Assembly: GCA_017456105.1 (NCBI GenBank) | Contig: JAFTKA010000013.1 | Location: 1-8,088, forward strand | Origin: Oscillospiraceae bacterium | Lineage (GTDB): Bacteria; Bacillota_A; Clostridia; Oscillospirales; Oscillospiraceae | DNA: 8,088 nucleotides | Direction of reading: 5' to 3' | Shown: piece by piece, positions 5,138-8,088 of the stretch | Layout of the letters: every line of letters begins with the position of its first letter | How positions within the stretch are numbered: position 1 is the stretch's first letter | Made by a program: the position numbers and the translations under genes | Notes under the pieces: generated by a model | The model's database searches: none | Seen by the model: only the letters and a program-made list of their open reading frames with translations | What the model was told of the DNA's origin: nothing

Positions 5138-6565
5138 ATGAAAAACAGCGAAAAGACATTGGATATGATCGTAAACCTCTGCAAAAACAGAGGTTATGTA
5201 TATGCAGGCTCCGAGATCTACGGTGGCCTGGCAAACTCCTGGGACTACGGCCCTCTGGGTGTGGAGTTCAAGAATAACGTCAAAAGGGCTTGGCTGAAGA
5301 AGTTTGTGCAGGAGTCCGACTACAATGTGGGTCTGGACGCCGCCATTATTATGAATCCCACTACCTGGGTTACCACCGGCCACGTGGGTAGCTTTTCTGA
5401 TCCCCTGGTGGACTGCAAGGGCTGCGGTGCCCGGCATCGTGCCGACAAGCTGATCGAAGAGTCCGAGTCCGGCAAGGGCGTCAATGTGGACGCCATGAAG
5501 CCTGCCGAGATGAACGATTTTATCGCAGAGCACGAAGATGTGGTCTGTCCCAACTGCGGCAAGCATCACTTCACCTCGATCCGGAACTTTAACCTGATGT
5601 TCCAGACCAAGATCGGCGTTACCGAGGACTCCTCTTCCATCGCTTATCTGCGGCCTGAGACCGCTCAGGGAATCTTTGTCAACTTTGACAACATTCAGCG
5701 TACCACCCGGAAGAAGCTGCCCTTTGGCGTCTGCCAGGTAGGTAAGGCTTTCCGCAATGAGATCACCCCCGGTAACTTCACCTTCCGTACCCGTGAGTTT
5801 GAGCAGATGGAATGCGAATTCTTCTGCCAGCCCGGTACTGACCTGGAGTGGTTTGCCTACTGGAAGGACTTCTGCAAGAACTGGCTGACTTCCCTGGGTA
5901 TCAAGGAAGAGTCCCTGCGTCTGCGGGATCACGAGCCTGCTGAGCTGGCGTTCTATTCCCGGGCTACCACCGACATTGAGTATCAGTTCCCCTTCGGCTC
6001 CGGCTGGGGCGAGCTGTGGGGTATCGCTGACCGTACCGACTATGACCTGGGCCGTCACCAGGAGGCTTCCGGCAAGAAGCTGACCTATTTCGATCAGGAT
6101 CGCAACGAGCATTACATTCCCTATGTTATTGAGCCTTCTCTGGGCTGCGATCGTGTGGCGCTGGCCTTCCTGTGCGAGGCTTATGACGAGGAAGTGGTGG
6201 GTCAGGACAAGAACGGCAAGGACGATGTCCGCACTGTGCTCCGCCTGCATCCTGCACTGGCTCCTTTCAAGGCTGCCATCCTGCCCCTTTCCAAGAAGCT
6301 GTCCCCCAAGGCAGAGGAAATCTACCGTGAGCTGCGTAAGGACTTTATGGTGGACTTCGACGATGCCGGCTCCATCGGCAAGCGTTACCGCCGTGAGGAT
6401 GAGATCGGCACCCCCTTGTGCATTACCGTGGACTTCCAGACCATCGGCGACGAAAATACTCCCGCCGATGACTGCGTTACCGTCCGTGACAGAGATACCA
6501 TGGAGCAGGTTCGTGTGCCTATTTCCGAGCTGAAGAACTATATTGCCGAAAAGTGCCAATTCTAA
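5138..6565 (+). CDS. glyS: Glycyl-tRNA synthetase, alpha2 (single-chain) type
   Basis: Charges tRNA-Gly with glycine, using ATP, in the cytoplasm. The 475-aa protein is the homodimeric class II form, not the alpha2beta2 GlyQ/GlyS form. Visible landmarks are WDYGPLG (35-41), [14 protein letters not shown] (170-183), class II motif 2 beginning [10 protein letters not shown] (205-214) with [13 protein letters not shown], and motif 3 [14 protein letters not shown] (332-345). The C-terminal anticodon-binding domain runs from about 374, with [19 protein letters not shown] (408-426). Two CXXC pairs (C93/C96 and C137/C140) in the insertion could bind zinc. ATG 5138 has GGAGG (5126-5130) 7 bp upstream. 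Codon choice is strongly biased towards C- or G-ending codons, as in a highly expressed gene. The symbol glyS is the one usually given to this form, though glyQS is also used. Confidence 0.97.
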   Translation: MKNSEKTLDMIVNLCKNRGYVYAGSEIYGGLANSWDYGPLGVEFKNNVKRAWLKKFVQESDYNVGLDAAIIMNPTTWVTTGHVGSFSDPLVDCKGCGARHRADKLIEESESGKGVNVDAMKPAEMNDFIAEHEDVVCPNCGKHHFTSIRNFNLMFQTKIGVTEDSSSIAYLRPETAQGIFVNFDNIQRTTRKKLPFGVCQVGKAFRNEITPGNFTFRTREFEQMECEFFCQPGTDLEWFAYWKDFCKNWLTSLGIKEESLRLRDHEPAELAFYSRATTDIEYQFPFGSGWGELWGIADRTDYDLGRHQEASGKKLTYFDQDRNEHYIPYVIEPSLGCDRVALAFLCEAYDEEVVGQDKNGKDDVRTVLRLHPALAPFKAAILPLSKKLSPKAEEIYRELRKDFMVDFDDAGSIGKRYRREDEIGTPLCITVDFQTIGDENTPADDCVTVRDRDTMEQVRVPISELKNYIAEKCQF

Positions 6566-6585
6566 GGGCAAATAAAAGGAAAAAA

Positions 6586-6599
6586 CCAAAAATTTTTGG
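6586..6599. other. 14-bp perfect palindrome after glyS
   Basis: CCAAAAATTTTTGG is a perfect two-fold palindrome 21 bp after the glyS stop codon and just upstream of the next promoter. It has no unpaired loop and no following T run, so it is not a standard terminator. It could be a weak terminator or cruciform, a protein binding site acting on the promoter at 6612, or chance in an A-rich stretch. No other terminator is visible between glyS and the next gene. Confidence 0.4.
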
Positions 6600-6611
6600 C
6601 AAAAAAGTATA

Positions 6612-6641
6612 TTTACAAAAAGACTGCCCCTGTGTTATACT
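6612..6641 (+). promoter_or_regulatory. Predicted promoter of the secreted repeat protein
   Basis: TTTACA (6612-6617, five of six) and TATACT (6636-6641, five of six) are 18 bp apart. A TG one base upstream of the -10 makes an extended -10. Transcription would begin near 6648, giving a leader of about 50 bases with AAGGAG at 6685-6690. Confidence 0.75.
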
Positions 6642-6699
6642 AAGCATAATTGGTGGAGTATCCCTCTGCTGAAAATGATTTTATAAGGAGAAATGCAAA

Positions 6700-8088
6700 A
6701 TGAACAAGAAACTCATTGGTTTGTTGCTGGCTCTGTGCCTGGTTATCGGCTTGCTGCCTGCCATGGCAATTGCTGATAGCGGCGATCTGGCAACACCCTA
6801 CGTTCTGAAGTTCGGCTATGCAAGCTACGAACTGAAGAAGTACGACACCCCCGTTTACATCAAGAACGGTGCTGTCGATACTTACGATACCGACCAGAAC
6901 GCATTCACCGCTTATGTGCCTGCTGCCGGCAGCGCAAGCAACTGGAATGCCAAGCTGGAGTGGAAGTCCGGCGAAGCCGGCCCCACCCTGACCCTGAACG
7001 GCTTTAAGTACGACGAGTTCAACAACGAAAAGGGCTACTGGAGATACAGAGGCGAAGGCTACCCCTCCACCGAGGAAGCCCAGACCACTGCTATCACTAC
7101 CCATGCCAGCGCACCTCTGACCATCGTCATCACCGGTGAGGACAGCCTGATCGAGACCAAGTTCGGTATCCCCTTCAACAATGCTCTGACCATCAAGAGC
7201 GAAGGTGCTGCCAAGCTGGCTATGCACAATATGTCCGGTGGTATCAACGGTGCTTCCGGCTGCGCTCTGACCATCAATGCCAACCTGGATGTGACTGTTG
7301 ATTCCTACTACTCCTCCACTATGATGGTTATCGGCACCACTGCTGCTGATATCACCATCAACGGTGGTAATATCAACCTGTATGGCACCACCTCTCTGGT
7401 TGCGTTGAGAACCGCTACCTCCGGTGATATCAATATCAACGGCGGTAATGTGTATGCCAAGGGCGGCTACCGCGGCGCAACCACTGCCAATGCTGATGAT
7501 CATATCAACATCAACGGCGGCTCTGTTGCCATCTACGGCAGCTACAATGCTGTCTACAAGGCTGGTTCCAAGAGCACTCCCACTATCCCCGCCGGTGCCG
7601 ATGTAGAGATCATGACCGGCCGCAAGTCCGACGGCTCCGACGCAGCAGTCAGAGAGGCTATTGCATCTGCTAACTATGTGAAGGTCACCTACAAGACCGT
7701 CACACCTCCTCCCACCGAGACCACTGCTCCTGCTACTGAGACTACTGCTCCCGTGCAGACCACTGCACCTGCAACTGAGACTACTGCTCCCGTAAATACC
7801 TCCGCACCCACCAATACCACCGCACCTGCAAACACCTCTGCTCCCACCGAGACCACTACTCCCACTGGCGGCGATCTGGCTGCAAAGGTTACTGTGAAGT
7901 TTGGTTTCACCAAGCTGGAGCTGACCAAGTACGATACTCCCATTTATTACAAGAATGCGTCCAAGGTTGTCAAGGACACCAGCGGTGCTGAGTTCACCTA
8001 CTGGTATCCCGTTGCAGGCGATGCAAACAACTGGAACGCCAAGCTGGAGTGGAAGACCGGCGATGCTGCTCCCACTCTGACCCTGAAC
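6700..8088 (+). CDS. Secreted modular protein with beta-helix-like repeats and Thr/Pro linker (partial, 3' end missing)
   Basis: The open frame covers 463 residues without a stop and runs off the window. Residues 1-25 form a signal peptide: MNKK, a Leu-rich core, then AMAIA before DSGD. Module A (35-100) carries KYDTP and NWNAKLEWK and ends in PTLTLN. Residues 130-325 alternate short beta-type strands (LTIVITGEDSLIE, ALTIKSEGAAKLAM, CALTINANLDVTV), then three INGG turns at 220, 246 and 271, spaced 25-26 residues as in a parallel beta-helix. A Thr/Pro-rich linker (335-391) leads to module B (397-463), a second copy of module A. The PTLTLN...LTIVITGEDSLI...LTI pattern resembles carbohydrate-binding Cthe_2159-type surface proteins, which I infer only by eye. 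AAGGAG (6685-6690) lies 9 bp before ATG 6700. No sortase, S-layer or dockerin motif is in the visible part; anchoring may be encoded beyond the edge. Confidence 0.88.
   Translation, partial: MNKKLIGLLLALCLVIGLLPAMAIADSGDLATPYVLKFGYASYELKKYDTPVYIKNGAVDTYDTDQNAFTAYVPAAGSASNWNAKLEWKSGEAGPTLTLNGFKYDEFNNEKGYWRYRGEGYPSTEEAQTTAITTHASAPLTIVITGEDSLIETKFGIPFNNALTIKSEGAAKLAMHNMSGGINGASGCALTINANLDVTVDSYYSSTMMVIGTTAADITINGGNINLYGTTSLVALRTATSGDININGGNVYAKGGYRGATTANADDHININGGSVAIYGSYNAVYKAGSKSTPTIPAGADVEIMTGRKSDGSDAAVREAIASANYVKVTYKTVTPPPTETTAPATETTAPVQTTAPATETTAPVNTSAPTNTTAPANTSAPTETTTPTGGDLAAKVTVKFGFTKLELTKYDTPIYYKNASKVVKDTSGAEFTYWYPVAGDANNWNAKLEWKTGDAAPTLTLN
6802..6999 (+). repeat. Module A, first copy of the KYDTP/NWNAKLEWK domain
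   Basis: Residues 35-100 of the secreted protein. They begin VLKFGYASYELKKYDTPVY and close with NWNAKLEWKSGEAGPTLTLN. The last 60 bases (6940-6999) match the end of module B at 53 of 60 positions by my count, with mostly synonymous differences. This is the sign of an internal duplication that has started to drift. Two tryptophans (W82, W88) and several tyrosines could serve sugar binding, but no function is known to me. Confidence 0.85.
7357..7521 (+). repeat. Three INGG beta-helix rungs
   Basis: DITINGGNINLYG, DININGGNVYAKG and HININGGSVAIYG place INGG at residues 220-223, 246-249 and 271-274. The periods of 26 and 25 residues, hydrophobic alternation and GG turn suit consecutive rungs of a parallel beta-helix. 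At DNA level the ATCAAC-GG core is repeated too. Confidence 0.7.
7702..7872 (+). repeat. Thr/Pro-rich linker, 6-7 residue repeats
   Basis: Residues 335-391 consist of about eight units of the type TETTAPA or VNTSAP. At DNA level a 20-base stretch (7735-7754) recurs identically at 7774-7793, a 39-bp period. Such linkers separate globular domains in secreted Firmicute proteins and are often sites of O-glycosylation; that is family knowledge, not seen here. The repeats could change in copy number by slippage. Confidence 0.9.
7888..8088 (+). repeat. Module B, second copy, cut by window edge
   Basis: Residues 397-463 repeat module A: VTVKFGFTKLELTKYDTPIYYKN, then NNWNAKLEWKTGDAAPTLTLN. The copy reaches PTLTLN, where a beta-helix-like region starts in the first half, so the protein may continue with a second full beta-helix. 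Only the sequence to the right can show this. Confidence 0.85.

Noticed and set aside
4940..6589. 549-aa open frame antisense to glyS (and the end of the acyltransferase gene)
   Set aside because: It mirrors the strong codon bias of glyS on the other strand. It has no plausible ribosome binding site and no recognisable family, while the plus-strand frame is an unmistakable glycyl-tRNA synthetase.
6693..6776. Short upstream frame starting at ATG 6693 and overlapping the secreted protein gene out of frame
   Set aside because: The AAGGAG site is only 2 bases from this ATG but 9 from the main one at 6700, and the peptide shows no meaningful features.
6640..7503. 287-aa open frame antisense to the secreted protein
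   Set aside because: It is Gly/Val/Ile-rich low-complexity sequence produced by reading the repetitive gene backwards; the plus strand has promoter, ribosome binding site and signal peptide.
7711..7863. Possible CRISPR-like direct repeats
   Set aside because: Repeats are in-frame, degenerate, without unique spacers, and encode a Thr/Pro linker.
7689..7943. Val/Gly-rich repeated minus-strand frame (GAVVSV units)
   Set aside because: This is the reverse reading of the Thr/Pro linker repeat and has no start signals.

Overview
The window looks like chromosomal DNA from a moderately GC-rich Firmicute of the class Clostridia, most likely a gut Oscillospirales/Ruminococcaceae-type organism. This rests on strong AGGAGG-type ribosome binding sites, consensus TTGACA/TATAAT promoters, an alpha2-type glycyl-tRNA synthetase, a tRNA gene with an encoded CCA end, clostridial-looking membrane proteins and a short GGGCGATT/AATCGCCC hairpin of a kind I associate with this group. 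The taxonomy is inference from style, not from a marker search.

Layout. Positions 1-260 hold two hairpin terminators and a monocistronic tRNA-Val(GAC) gene on the minus strand with a perfect consensus promoter. Positions 261-862 hold a small divergent regulatory cassette: an 80-aa acidic protein ending in RHDFG (minus) and a 71-aa XRE-type DNA-binding protein (plus). Their promoters overlap almost completely and are covered by two palindromes about 24 bp apart, which suggests an autoregulated switch. A terminator (833-862) and a short REP-like inverted repeat (896-915) separate this from the next block.

Positions 937-4121 are a tight four-gene minus-strand operon, in transcription order: a DUF1624/HGSNAT-like membrane protein, an unrecognised 7-TM protein, the CCA-adding tRNA nucleotidyltransferase (or a close poly(A)-polymerase relative), and a small four-helix membrane protein resembling PsiE. 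Junctions are 11 bp apart, 4 bp overlapped and 10 bp apart. The operon promoter diverges from that of a plus-strand acyltransferase (plsC-like, 4250-5083), which is followed after a 54-bp gap by glycyl-tRNA synthetase (5138-6565) with its own promoter.

From 6700 to the right edge runs a large secreted protein that is cut off by the window. It has a signal peptide, a KYDTP/NWNAKLEWK module, a beta-helix-like region with INGG turns every 25-26 residues, a Thr/Pro-rich linker, and then the start of a second copy of the first module. It is the most distinctive item in the window and is probably a modular cell-surface or carbohydrate-binding protein. The rest is mostly housekeeping: tRNA maturation and charging (cca, glyS, tRNA-Val) and phospholipid synthesis (plsC). 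I saw no CRISPR array, insertion sequence, prophage gene or obvious defence system.
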